DNA from: Rhizobium sp. PP-CC-3A-592
Lineage (GTDB): Bacteria; Pseudomonadota; Alphaproteobacteria; Rhizobiales; Rhizobiaceae
Direction of reading: 5' to 3'
DNA length: 64,000 bases
Assembly (NCBI RefSeq): GCF_003217095.1
Contig: NZ_QJSR01000003.1
Coordinates: 367,375 to 431,374, forward strand
Positions 47,028 through 55,740 of the stretch are shown piece after piece (within the stretch, counting starts at the first letter, position 1; each line of letters starts with the position of its first letter). A model generated the notes under the pieces. That model saw nothing but the letters and a program-made list of their open reading frames with translations, ran no database searches and was not told the DNA's origin. Made by a program: the position numbers and the translations under genes.

Positions 47028-47921
47028 ATGTTGCGCGAAAACCTGATCGATCTGCTGGCCCTGCGTGCGGTGGCGCAGGAACGGAGTTTTACCAAGGCGG
47101 CTGCAAAGCTCGGCTTTTCACAATCGACTCTGAGCCATACGATACGGGAACTGGAATCCCGGCTCGGGGTCCGGCTGCTGACCCGCACGACGCGGAGTGT
47201 GGCGCCCACCGAAGCGGGCGAGCGACTGCTGCAGTCGATCGGGCCCGACCTCGATCACATCGAGGGCGAGCTGGCGGCGCTGAGCGACTTCCGCGACCGT
47301 CCGGCCGGCACCATCCGCATCACCTGCAGCGAACATCCCGCCGACACCATCTTGCGTCCCGCCCTGCAGAAGATCCTGCCAGCCTATCCGGATATCCGCG
47401 TGGAGGTGATCCTCGACAACGGGCTCACCAACATCGTGGCGGAACGGTATGATGCAGGCATCCGCCTTGGGGAGCAGGTCGACAAGGACATGATCGCGGT
47501 ACGGGTCAGTCCGGAGGTCAGCATGGCGCTGGTCGGGTCACCCGCCTACTTCGCAAACCACGACATACCGCTGACCCCGCGCGACCTGACCGAACACAAC
47601 TGCATCAACCTGCGCCTGCCGACCTTTGGCGGGCTCTATGCCTGGGAGTTCGAGAAAGATGGTCAGGCACTGAATGTGCGGGTCGACGGCCAGCTGACCT
47701 TCAATACCGGGAGCCAATCGCTGAAAGCCGCCATTGCCGGGCTTGGACTTGCCTTCGTCACAGCGGACATGGCCCTGCATGCGATCAGCGAAGGCAAGCT
47801 TATCCGTGCCCTGGAAGACTGGTGTCCCCCGTTCCCCGGCTATCACCTCTACTACCCCAGCCGACGCCTGCCCTCCCCTGCCTTCGCAGTCCTGCTGGAG
47901 GCTTTGCGTTACCGAGGCTGA
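47028..47921 (+). CDS. LysR-family transcriptional regulator, divergent from aldo/keto reductase
   Basis: The 297-residue protein has a LysR helix-turn-helix ('SFTKAAAKLGFSQSTLSHTI', residues 20-39) and a complete effector domain. Its resemblance is to the LysR subgroup often found divergent from reductases ('RTTRSVAPTEAGERLL'). ATG 47028 has GGGGGA 8 nt upstream; a second ATG four bases earlier is out of frame. It probably activates or represses the reductase gene. Confidence 0.92.
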   Translation: MLRENLIDLLALRAVAQERSFTKAAAKLGFSQSTLSHTIRELESRLGVRLLTRTTRSVAPTEAGERLLQSIGPDLDHIEGELAALSDFRDRPAGTIRITCSEHPADTILRPALQKILPAYPDIRVEVILDNGLTNIVAERYDAGIRLGEQVDKDMIAVRVSPEVSMALVGSPAYFANHDIPLTPRDLTEHNCINLRLPTFGGLYAWEFEKDGQALNVRVDGQLTFNTGSQSLKAAIAGLGLAFVTADMALHAISEGKLIRALEDWCPPFPGYHLYYPSRRLPSPAFAVLLEALRYRG

Positions 47922-48639
47922 GCGCGATTGACGGCGAGAGCCCATGCAGTCGGGCAGCAATCTCGGATTGAGCCCATGCGTTATTTGAGAATCACAAAAG
48001 AATAGGCGGTGCAGAAATAATACCGTTGGTTTTCATGCAGAACAGAGCCGGTTAGGCGCATAATTCCCGTTGAGAATTGAACCATGTGAACCTTCTCCCG
48101 ACGCGGTGAGCATCGGGGGCAATGGAGTGATCCACATGGGACTTTTAACATCATTCGGCGAATGGCGCTGTGAGAGAAGCAGCCCGTGAGATCAGTGGGA
48201 ACACGGAGGTGTCGCGCAACACGATCGCGAAGGATCGGAACGCTGGTACCATCGGGGGCTCAAAACCAACGATTCCTTCAATTGGTAGAAAAGTCTCTAC
48301 CGAAGCTAGCGGCTTAGTTCGTCAACCAGGTTCTAGTTAATTTCCTGCGACCAGTCATCCTCGCCGATTGCGCTCGCTGGAAGGGGAATCCGACGGTTGA
48401 CACCCAGCCGCTATTTAACCTGGGCCGCATCTACAACCGCATGAGGAATACGGCGATCTCCGTGATCAACCCATGAACTCCCATTGCCCTTGGTTCTGCT
48501 GATCCTCGGCAAGTTTTGGCGCTTAAGCATTCAGTTGGACTGGTCAGATAGGCCTCTCACGCCGTTCAAATCGGCTCTATCTGCGCCCACCTCCGAAGCC
48601 ATTCCCGTCTCGTTTCACCGTCGCTGCGCGCTCAAATTT
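47922..48639. other. 718-bp region without an intact gene
   Basis: No frame is open with a family-like sequence. Short readings such as 'REAAREIS..EVSRNTIAKDR' (+ strand, about 48170-48240) resemble a helix-turn-helix of a transposase or resolvase but end quickly. The base composition is lower in GC than the neighbours. It is most likely decayed DNA, possibly the footprint of a lost mobile element between two LysR loci. Confidence 0.4.
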
Positions 48640-49548
48640 TCACCGATGAATATTCGGAAGATGAAACGCTTGCTGGAAATAGGAGCGGAACGCCATTATC
48701 GCGGGGGAGAGTTCCATGTTTTTGCGCCAACTGAGACCGACATCCATTGGCGGAACCGGATCGTTGACGGAAATCGTCTCGATCCGCCGTCCTTCCAGCG
48801 ACCAGGGTCGGTGCACCATGTCGGACAGGATTGCAACACCCAGGCCGTTAGCGACCATTGAGCGAACCGCCTCCACCGACGAAGTGCGAAGAATGACCCG
48901 CGGCTGGTAGGGGCTGGTGCTCCAGTATTTCAGTGCGGATTGGGCAGCTTCGTCCACCGTCAGCATGATATACGGCTCCTCGGCGATATCGCGCAGACTG
49001 ACGACATCGCGGCGCAGGAGATGATGCTGAGCGGGAACCCACAACCGTCGCGCCGATCCCAGAAGTTTTTCCGTCATCAGCGCCGGATTGAGGATATTCG
49101 ACGTCAGGAGGACCGAGATATCGTAGCGGTTTGTCAGCAATCCCTCTTCGATCGATTCGCGGTTCTGTTCGAAAAATTGAATATCCAATTTTGGAAATAG
49201 CCGCCTCAGACGCTCGATATGCAATGGCAGGAAATAGCCGATGACCGTGTAGGTGGCGGCAACGCTGAGCGTTCCTTCCACGGCACTGGAGACGAAATTG
49301 AGGTGTGTCGCCTCGTCGACTTTTTTCACAATTTCATAGGCATGCGACAGAAATTGCCGTCCCGGTTCCGTCAGATCCATGCCCTGCGGCGTTCGTAGGA
49401 AAAGACTGACGCCGACAATATGCTCCAGTTCCTTGACAGCAGTTGTGATTGCCGATTGCGAAATCGACAGGTTGACGGCCGCAAGCGAAATCTGGCCGAG
49501 CTCGGCCGTGGCTATGAAATATCGCAATTGCCGAAGACTGATAGCCAT
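48640..49548 (-). CDS. LysR-family transcriptional regulator, divergent from the pxp/carboxylase operon
   Basis: The 302-residue protein shows the LysR start 'LRQLRYFIATAELGQISLAA' and HTH 'SISQSAITTAVKELE', followed by an effector domain. ATG 49548 is preferred because LysR proteins begin a few residues before 'LRQLRYF'; an upstream start would add 23 non-family residues. It is divergent from the pxpA operon across a 288-bp AT-rich gap and is the likely regulator of it (inference). Confidence 0.9.
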   Translation of the reverse strand: MAISLRQLRYFIATAELGQISLAAVNLSISQSAITTAVKELEHIVGVSLFLRTPQGMDLTEPGRQFLSHAYEIVKKVDEATHLNFVSSAVEGTLSVAATYTVIGYFLPLHIERLRRLFPKLDIQFFEQNRESIEEGLLTNRYDISVLLTSNILNPALMTEKLLGSARRLWVPAQHHLLRRDVVSLRDIAEEPYIMLTVDEAAQSALKYWSTSPYQPRVILRTSSVEAVRSMVANGLGVAILSDMVHRPWSLEGRRIETISVNDPVPPMDVGLSWRKNMELSPAIMAFRSYFQQAFHLPNIHR

Positions 49549-49836
49549 TCCCGCTTGTCCATTTTTGGGTTGGTAATTTCGAAGCCAAGCCTTCTGAAAA
49601 ACAGAACCCCCGACCAATAGATGAGCATGGTCGTGCCTAAAATATTGCCGGAACCGGCTAAAACTCTCAAATATCTCAAGAAAAACAGATGGCTATCGTC
49701 ACCGACGTTTCTGATTTTCCGAAAAATAATATGGTAAAAAAGAAATTTTCAAAGGACATATTTTCTCCTAGCCTCAGCCGATCAAAAATAGACAGGCCTT
49801 GAAGCGGCCTAATGCGGACAATAGGGGGCATGTGTC

Positions 49837-50637
49837 TTGCTTGAGATTGTCGATATCAATTGCGATATGGGAGAGGCTTTCGGCCGCTGGCGGATCGGCG
49901 ATGCCGACGACGCATCCCTTATGGGGCTAATCAGTTCCGCAAATATCGCAGCTGGGTTTCATGCCGGCGATCCGAACCTGATGGATGAGACCGTCCGGCT
50001 TGCGGTTGCCCACGGCGTCGGTATAGGCGCTCATCCGGGCTATAATGACCTGCAGGGTTTTGGCCGCCGGAAGATCGATGGAACCGCCAGGGAACTGGTC
50101 AACGACATCATCTATCAGGTGGGCGCAATCCGCGAGTTCGCCCGTCGGCACGGCGCACGGCTGCAGCACATCAAGCCGCATGGCGCCCTTTACATGGAAA
50201 TGGCCGTCAACCCGGAGCTCGCACGGATCTTCATCGATTACCTGCGCTCCGTCGCGCCGGATACGCCGGTATTCTGCATGGGTGGTTCCGTCACCTACAC
50301 CGCAGCCGTGGAGGCTGGTCAGCCCGCCATTCGCGAATTCTATGCCGACCGGGATTACAACGATGCCGGTTCTATCGTCTTCACCCGAGATGCAGGGCGG
50401 CCAAATCCGGCAGCGATCGCCAGTAAGGTCCTGCGTGCCTGCAATCAAGGCAAGGTGCGCACCGTCAGCGGCAACGACATCGACATTGCCTTTGAATCCA
50501 TCTGCTTTCATTCCGATACGCTCGGCGCTCTCGATATCGTGCGCACCATGCGCGAGGCGCTGGTGGCGGATAATATCCGCATCGCGCCGGTATCGGAGAT
50601 CATCAGCCTCAAATCCACGCGCGGAGAACAGTCATGA
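49837..50637 (+). CDS. pxpA: 5-oxoprolinase subunit A / LamB-YcsF family lactam hydrolase subunit
   Basis: The 266-residue protein matches PxpA (YbgL, LamB/YcsF), with '[11 protein letters not shown]' at 6-16, '[13 protein letters not shown]' and 'HIKPHGALY'. In E. coli, PxpA with PxpBC opens 5-oxoproline to glutamate using ATP. The start is probably TTG 49837 with AGGGGG 9 nt upstream; the nearby ATG 49830 is out of frame and stops at once. It is first in a five-gene overlapping operon including biotin carboxylase, so the substrate may be a lactam activated by carboxylation instead of phosphorylation. Confidence 0.9.
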   Translation: MLEIVDINCDMGEAFGRWRIGDADDASLMGLISSANIAAGFHAGDPNLMDETVRLAVAHGVGIGAHPGYNDLQGFGRRKIDGTARELVNDIIYQVGAIREFARRHGARLQHIKPHGALYMEMAVNPELARIFIDYLRSVAPDTPVFCMGGSVTYTAAVEAGQPAIREFYADRDYNDAGSIVFTRDAGRPNPAAIASKVLRACNQGKVRTVSGNDIDIAFESICFHSDTLGALDIVRTMREALVADNIRIAPVSEIISLKSTRGEQS

Positions 50638-50876
50638 CCAAGCTCGAAATCAGATCGCCGTTGCCCGGCACTTTCTATCGGGCCTCGTCTCCGGAAACGC
50701 CGGCTTTCAAGGCAGACGGCAATACTGTTGCAAGCGGGGATGTCATCGGTCTCATCGAGGTGATGAAAACATTTCAGGAAATCGCCTCCGATGTCTCCGG
50801 GGCAAATATCCGGTTTCTGGTCGATAACGAGGAGCCGGTGATGGCCGGCCAAGTGATCGCCGAGGTCGAGCAATGA
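50634..50876 (+). CDS. Biotin carboxyl carrier protein-like subunit
   Basis: The 80-residue protein is a biotinyl domain with the attachment lysine K45 in 'EVMKT' (the usual form is EAMKM). It lacks the Pro/Ala-rich N-terminus of fatty-acid AccB, which speaks for a catabolic carboxylase. It overlaps pxpA and the biotin carboxylase gene by four bases each. It would shuttle the carboxyl group from the biotin carboxylase to the PxpB/PxpC transferase part. Confidence 0.9.
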   Translation: MTKLEIRSPLPGTFYRASSPETPAFKADGNTVASGDVIGLIEVMKTFQEIASDVSGANIRFLVDNEEPVMAGQVIAEVEQ

Positions 50877-52258
50877 CCATTAAATCCGTTCTCGTGGCCA
50901 ATCGCGGCGAGATCGCGGTGCGCATCATTCGTGCCGCCAAGGCGCTGGGCATCCGTACGGTTCAGGTCTACAGCGCTGCCGATGCCGATATGCTGGCCGT
51001 TCGGCTTGCCGACGAGGCTGTCAATATCGGCTCTCCAGCGCCGAAGAAATCCTACCTCAATATCGAGGCGGTGATCGAGGCCGCCAAGGCGGCCGGCGTC
51101 GATGCCGTCCATCCCGGCTACGGCTTTCTAGCGGAAAACGGAGATTTTGCCGATGCCGTCGTTGCAGCCGGCATGATTTTCATTGGTCCGAGCGGCGACG
51201 CAATCCGTCTCTTGGGTGACAAGGTGGCGGCCCGCTCCGTGGCAGTTGGGGCCGGTGTGCCTACGGTGCCCGGCAGCGACGGTCGCGTCGATACGCTGGC
51301 GGCTGCCCGCGCGGTGATCGAAAAGACCGGTTTTCCAATGATGATCAAGGCTGCAGCCGGCGGCGGCGGACGCGGTATCCGCATTGTTCAAACGCTGGAC
51401 GATCTGGAACAGCAGTTTCCGCAGGCCTCGGCGGAGGCGGCGGCAGCCTTTGGCGACGGCGGTCTCTATCTTGAAAAGGTCATTACGCGGGCACGCCATG
51501 TCGAAGTGCAGATTCTGGGCGATGGCGAGAACGTCATTCATTGTTTCGAGCGTGAATGCTCGCTGCAGCGTCGCCGCCAGAAGGTTTGGGAAGAGGCGCC
51601 TGCGTTTCTGTTGCCCGCCGATATCCGCGAGAAGTTGTGCGCCAGCGCAGTTGCCGTGGCCCGTGCTGTGAAATACCGGGGCGCCGGAACTGTCGAGTAT
51701 CTCTACGACGAGGATGCCGGCGCGTTCTATTTCATCGAGGTCAACACCCGCATTCAGGTCGAGCATCCCGTAACCGAAATGATCACCGGTATCGATCTGG
51801 TGCAGGAAATGTTTCGCATTGCCGGCGGTGCGGCGCTGTCCATCCGGCAGGAGGATGTCCGCGTGTCCGGCCATGCCATCGAATGCCGCATCAATGCGGA
51901 AGACCCTGCACGCGGCTTCATGCCAGCGCCGGGTCAGATCGAGACGCTGGAGATCCCGGAGGGTGAAGGCGTGCGGTTCGATACGATGCTTTACGAAGGG
52001 TATACGGTGCCGCCATTCTACGACAGCCTGCTCGGCAAGCTGATCGTCCGGGCAGATACCCGCAACGCCTGCCTCGACCGGCTGAAGACGGCGCTCGAAG
52101 GTCTTAAGGTCACGGGGCTTGCAACCACCATTACCTTGCATCTGGCGCTGGTCGACGACGACAACGTCCGGCGCGGCGATTACCACACCCGGTTTCTCGA
52201 GGCCTGGCTCGAAACGCATTTTTCCTTGACCGTTGCCCGGAAAGTGGAGGTTGCCTGA
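50873..52258 (+). CDS. Biotin carboxylase subunit (AccC-like) of a catabolic carboxylase
   Basis: The 461-residue protein is a complete biotin carboxylase: N-terminal 'VLVANRGEIAVRIIRA', ATP-grasp glycine loop 'AAAGGGGRGI' (near residue 163), 'EKVITRARHVEVQ', 'ERECSLQRRRQKV' and 'FIEVNTRIQVEHPVTE'. Placed between a small BCCP and PxpB/PxpC genes with overlapping stops and starts, it is very unlikely to be the housekeeping acetyl-CoA carboxylase subunit. It would carboxylate biotin with ATP and bicarbonate. Confidence 0.93.
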   Translation: MTIKSVLVANRGEIAVRIIRAAKALGIRTVQVYSAADADMLAVRLADEAVNIGSPAPKKSYLNIEAVIEAAKAAGVDAVHPGYGFLAENGDFADAVVAAGMIFIGPSGDAIRLLGDKVAARSVAVGAGVPTVPGSDGRVDTLAAARAVIEKTGFPMMIKAAAGGGGRGIRIVQTLDDLEQQFPQASAEAAAAFGDGGLYLEKVITRARHVEVQILGDGENVIHCFERECSLQRRRQKVWEEAPAFLLPADIREKLCASAVAVARAVKYRGAGTVEYLYDEDAGAFYFIEVNTRIQVEHPVTEMITGIDLVQEMFRIAGGAALSIRQEDVRVSGHAIECRINAEDPARGFMPAPGQIETLEIPEGEGVRFDTMLYEGYTVPPFYDSLLGKLIVRADTRNACLDRLKTALEGLKVTGLATTITLHLALVDDDNVRRGDYHTRFLEAWLETHFSLTVARKVEVA

Positions 52259-53133
52259 TGCAGAACCGCTATACATTCGGAGGTGACGAACACCTCTTCG
52301 TTGAATGCAGTGACGAGATGTCACTGGACGCTTTCTTCAAAAGCCTCTCCATGGCCAAGGGCGTGCGCGACAGCGCGATCAAGGGCGTGACGGAAATCTG
52401 CCCGGCCAATGCCTCGTTCCAGATCAAGTTCAACCCCGACATTATAAAGCCGGATGATATCCTGAAAGAGGTCAAGGCGATCGAAGGGGCGGCTGAAAAG
52501 GCCGAGCCGGTTCTGAAAACACGCATCGTCGAAATACCCGTGTTTTACAACGACCCGTGGACGCATGAAACGCTCATGCGTTTTCGCGAACGACATCAGG
52601 AACCGGCAGGGACCGACCTCGACTATGCGGCGCACATCAACGACTTCCCGTCGGTCGATGATTTCGTGGCGGCGCACTCGGGTTCGCCCTGGTTCGTTTC
52701 CATGGTGGGCTTCGTTGCCGGTCTGCCCTTCATGTACCAGATGGTGGAGCGCCAGCGGCAGATCGAGGTACCGAAATATCTGCGGCCGCGTACGGATACG
52801 CCGCGCCTCACCGTCGGACATGGCGGCTGTTTCGGCTGCATCTATTCGGTGCGGGGTGCAGGCGGCTACCAGATGTTCGGCATCACCCCCATGCCGATCT
52901 TCGATCCGACCCAGACAACGAGCTATCTGCGCGATTTCATGGTGTTCTTTCGTCCCGGGGATATCGTCAGGTTCAAGCCAATCGATCGCGATGCCTACGA
53001 TCAGGCGATCGAGGACGTGGACAAGGGGAGCTTTTCTCCGCCGATCCGCGAGGTGACCTTCGACCTTCGGGCGTTCCAGAAGGATATCGTCGGGACCAAT
53101 GCCAATCTGGAGGGCATGCTCAATGGCCATTAA
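52258..53133 (+). CDS. pxpB: 5-oxoprolinase subunit B / allophanate hydrolase subunit 1-like (KipI family)
   Basis: The 291-residue protein belongs to the KipI/AHS1 family ('TEICPANASFQIKFNPD', 'GCIYSVRGAGGYQMFGITP', and 'MVGFVAGLPFMY'). The same fold is half of the carboxyltransferase domain of urea carboxylase. It starts on the last base of the biotin carboxylase stop (TGATG). The internal stretch from 83 to 160 is longer than in E. coli PxpB (about 218 residues). Confidence 0.9.
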   Translation: MQNRYTFGGDEHLFVECSDEMSLDAFFKSLSMAKGVRDSAIKGVTEICPANASFQIKFNPDIIKPDDILKEVKAIEGAAEKAEPVLKTRIVEIPVFYNDPWTHETLMRFRERHQEPAGTDLDYAAHINDFPSVDDFVAAHSGSPWFVSMVGFVAGLPFMYQMVERQRQIEVPKYLRPRTDTPRLTVGHGGCFGCIYSVRGAGGYQMFGITPMPIFDPTQTTSYLRDFMVFFRPGDIVRFKPIDRDAYDQAIEDVDKGSFSPPIREVTFDLRAFQKDIVGTNANLEGMLNGH

Positions 53134-54094
53134 GGTTTTGCACCACGGGCTGTCGACGACCGTCCAAGATCTCGGAAGGCCCGGCTATTTTCACCTTGGC
53201 ATCCCGATCGGCGGCGCGATGGATCGTGTAGCGATGCGGGCAGCCAATCTGCTGGTGGGCAACGAGGAGGATGCGGCCGGACTTGAAGCCGTGTTCCTGG
53301 GGCCGAAGCTGGAATTCACGAAAGATGCACTGGTCGCCGTCACCGGAGCCGATATGCCGGCGAAACTGGATGGCGTGGCGCAACCCGGATGGACTGCCTT
53401 TGCGGTCAAGACAGGCCAGACGCTCTCCTTCGACTTCCTCAAATCGGGCGCGCGAATTTATATCGCAATCGCGGGCGGCATCGATGTGCCCGTGGCGCTG
53501 GGCAGTCGCTCGACCTATCCGATCGGGGCGCTCGGCGGTTTCAAGGGACGGGCGCTCGCCGCTGGCGACGAAATGCCTCTGGGAACTGCCGTTTCCGGCA
53601 TCGTTGGCCGCACGGTGCCGGAGGCGCTTCGCCGCATGCCCGGCAATCCGGCCGAGCTCCGCGTGCTTCCCGGTCTCTACTGGGACCGGCTGACGGATGA
53701 AGCGAAGGAAAGTTTCTTTGCCGATGCCTGGAAGGTTGCACCCGAGGCGGACCGCATGGGCTATCGCTTTCGCGGCGGCCGCAAGCTGTCCTTCATCGAC
53801 CGGACGCAGCCCTTCGGCGCCGGTTCAGACCCGTCGAATATCGTCGACAGCTGCTACCCCTATGGCTCCATCCAGGTTCCCGGCGGCACAGAGCCCATCA
53901 TTCTGCACCGGGATGCTGTGTCGGGCGGAGGATATTTCATGATGGGAACGGTGATTTCAGCCGATATGGACCTGATCGGCCAACTCCAGCCACACACGCC
54001 GACCCGCTTTATCAGAGTCACGATGGAGCAGGCTCTCGAAGCACGCGCCGAGCGCACAAAACTCCTAGCCGCTATCCGGCAAAGCCTTTTGTGA
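53123..54094 (+). CDS. pxpC: 5-oxoprolinase subunit C / allophanate hydrolase subunit 2-like (KipA family)
   Basis: The 323-residue protein is a KipA/AHS2 member with 'VQDLGRPGYFHLGIPIGGAMD', 'AVTGADMPAKLDG', 'YIAIAGGIDVP' and 'SNIVDSCYPYGSIQVPGG' in family order (each quoted in part). It begins 11 bp before the pxpB stop, with GGAGGG upstream. PxpB and PxpC together resemble the carboxyltransferase part of urea carboxylase. It ends 19 bp before the convergent GntR gene. Confidence 0.92.
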   Translation: MAIKVLHHGLSTTVQDLGRPGYFHLGIPIGGAMDRVAMRAANLLVGNEEDAAGLEAVFLGPKLEFTKDALVAVTGADMPAKLDGVAQPGWTAFAVKTGQTLSFDFLKSGARIYIAIAGGIDVPVALGSRSTYPIGALGGFKGRALAAGDEMPLGTAVSGIVGRTVPEALRRMPGNPAELRVLPGLYWDRLTDEAKESFFADAWKVAPEADRMGYRFRGGRKLSFIDRTQPFGAGSDPSNIVDSCYPYGSIQVPGGTEPIILHRDAVSGGGYFMMGTVISADMDLIGQLQPHTPTRFIRVTMEQALEARAERTKLLAAIRQSLL

Positions 54095-54113
54095 GGATGG
54101 CAGGATGAGCGGA

Positions 54114-55121
54114 CTATTCGACCCGCGTCAGATAGTCGGCCGTCACCGTCGGACCGGGGATGATCGAGACGATCTTCATCTGGGCGATCATCCGCCGCAT
54201 GGCCGCATCCAGATGCGCCTCAAGCATGGCCGCTGCCGCCTTGGCGGCGCCGCGCACCAAAAGCTCGACGATCAGTCGTATTTCGGTGATGACGGTGGGA
54301 TCGCTCGGCAGACCCAGATGGCGCAACAGGCGCTCGGAAGCGTCCAGCGGCAGAAGATTGTTGCGGATCAGTTCGCGCATCTTTTCGTTGGCGTTGGTCA
54401 TCACGCAGATGTCGATCATCTGGGACTGCAGCGCATCGAGGTTTTCCAGATGATCGCCGACGTCTTTGCCTTCCATGTCGAGAAGCCGGGCGAACAGATC
54501 GTTCAACCGGTCGCGGTCGACATCTTCGGCGCCAGCCAGAAGCGCCGACGGCTCCAACATCCGCCGGAACGCGAAATGGTCCTTGATGGTCTGGGCTGTC
54601 AACGGCCCGGCGATCCAGTGCGAACTCTGGTTCTTGCGCACCAGGCCGCGCTCGTGCAGCCGGCCGAGGACATCGCGGACCACCGTCCGGCTGACCTTGA
54701 AATGGTTTGCGAGTTCGATCTCGATGATGCGGTATTGCCCGAATACGACACAGCCGGCGACGTCGGCCTCGACGGTATTGTAGATACGCTCCCAGGACGA
54801 GCGGCTTTGCAAAGCCTCATCGGCATCCTGCGCGATGACGATGCCGAAGGACTTGATGTCCGTCCGGTCGGGAGCAAGGCCAGCGCCCGCGGGGCCGACG
54901 AGAAAGCCGCGCCCGTTGAAACGATGAATGAGGCCATCGGCCTCAAGGCGCGAGAGCGCGCGCTGGACGGGCGCACGCGACGTCTGGAGAATTTCAGCAA
55001 TCGGGCCCTCCAGCAGAACCAGCCCCAAGGGCAGCAAGCCACCGTCGATATTTTCACGCAGAATCTGCTCGGCGATCTCGTAACGACGCTGGGTGTTCTG
55101 TGTCGGCCTGTTTCGTATCAT
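54114..55121 (-). CDS. GntR-family regulator with two tandem winged helices and an FCD-like domain
   Basis: The protein of about 335 residues contains two GntR-like winged helices, residues 14-76 ('LQTSRAPVQRALSRLEADGL') and 110-173 ('FKVSRTVVRDVLGRLHERGL'), before a helical FCD-like effector domain (176-335). One winged helix is the rule in the family. ATG 55121 has GGAGGA 10 nt upstream; ATG 55139 has none. It lies convergent to pxpC and divergent from the spermidine-type ABC operon, either of which it may control. Confidence 0.85.
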   Translation of the reverse strand: MIRNRPTQNTQRRYEIAEQILRENIDGGLLPLGLVLLEGPIAEILQTSRAPVQRALSRLEADGLIHRFNGRGFLVGPAGAGLAPDRTDIKSFGIVIAQDADEALQSRSSWERIYNTVEADVAGCVVFGQYRIIEIELANHFKVSRTVVRDVLGRLHERGLVRKNQSSHWIAGPLTAQTIKDHFAFRRMLEPSALLAGAEDVDRDRLNDLFARLLDMEGKDVGDHLENLDALQSQMIDICVMTNANEKMRELIRNNLLPLDASERLLRHLGLPSDPTVITEIRLIVELLVRGAAKAAAAMLEAHLDAAMRRMIAQMKIVSIIPGPTVTADYLTRVE

Positions 55122-55740
55122 CGGAAGGACGTCCTCCATCCGAGTAGCGGATGGCTTTAAAGTTGCATCTCTCTTTAAGTCATTTTCCAGAGGCGTCACA
55201 CCACAATCTAAATGACTTTTGCATACAATCGAACGATAAAATCTGAGAAAATCCAGAAATCGATGAACGAGAGATCGGCCGTACCCGGATTTTGAATTTC
55301 TGCCGATCTTAGGGGCAGAGACCGATCGCAGAGCCTCGTTCTGCATATTTTCCTTGCACGGATCCGCTTATAAAGCCTACTTTATGGGCTTTTTTGGTAG
55401 GGGACTCCATTGCCATAAACACCATAACGAGACCGCAAACCGAGGCCGGTTTGTGATAGTCGACGACGCATGTCGAAGTCCAAATGCGCATTCCGGCAAA
55501 AAATTCATTCATTTCGAAAAGCCTATTGAATACAAAATTCATTTATGCAATCTTTTTGGCAGTCGGGTGCCGGAAGAAGCGCCCAGAGGTGGATGAAAAG
55601 AAACGTCGAGAACGAATGGTGTGGTGCGCGCAAGGGTATGCGTGCCAACGCCTTGTCCTGCCCAGCTTCGTGCGGTTCGATTTCGCATATCCGGGTCGGG
55701 CAAGTCAGTCGTTGCTCGCCGTCAAACTGGCAGGGAAATC
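55122..55740. other. 619-bp intergenic promoter region, AT-rich
   Basis: No gene is recognised here. The region is clearly lower in GC than the flanking genes. It holds TTGCATACAA (55219-55228), a possible half of a GntR site, and a short stem followed by T-run (about 55374-55396, AAGCC..GGCTTTTTT) that might attenuate leftward or rightward transcripts. It probably carries the promoters for both the GntR gene and the ABC operon. Confidence 0.45.

Noticed and set aside
48170-48300. Possible transposase fragment with 'EVSRNTIAKDR'
   Set aside because: The reading is too short, has no catalytic residues, and no terminal repeats or target duplication could be found around it.
54105-55160. Plus-strand open frame of 351 codons opposite the GntR gene
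   Set aside because: The minus strand encodes a two-HTH FCD-type regulator; the plus-strand reading has no family features.
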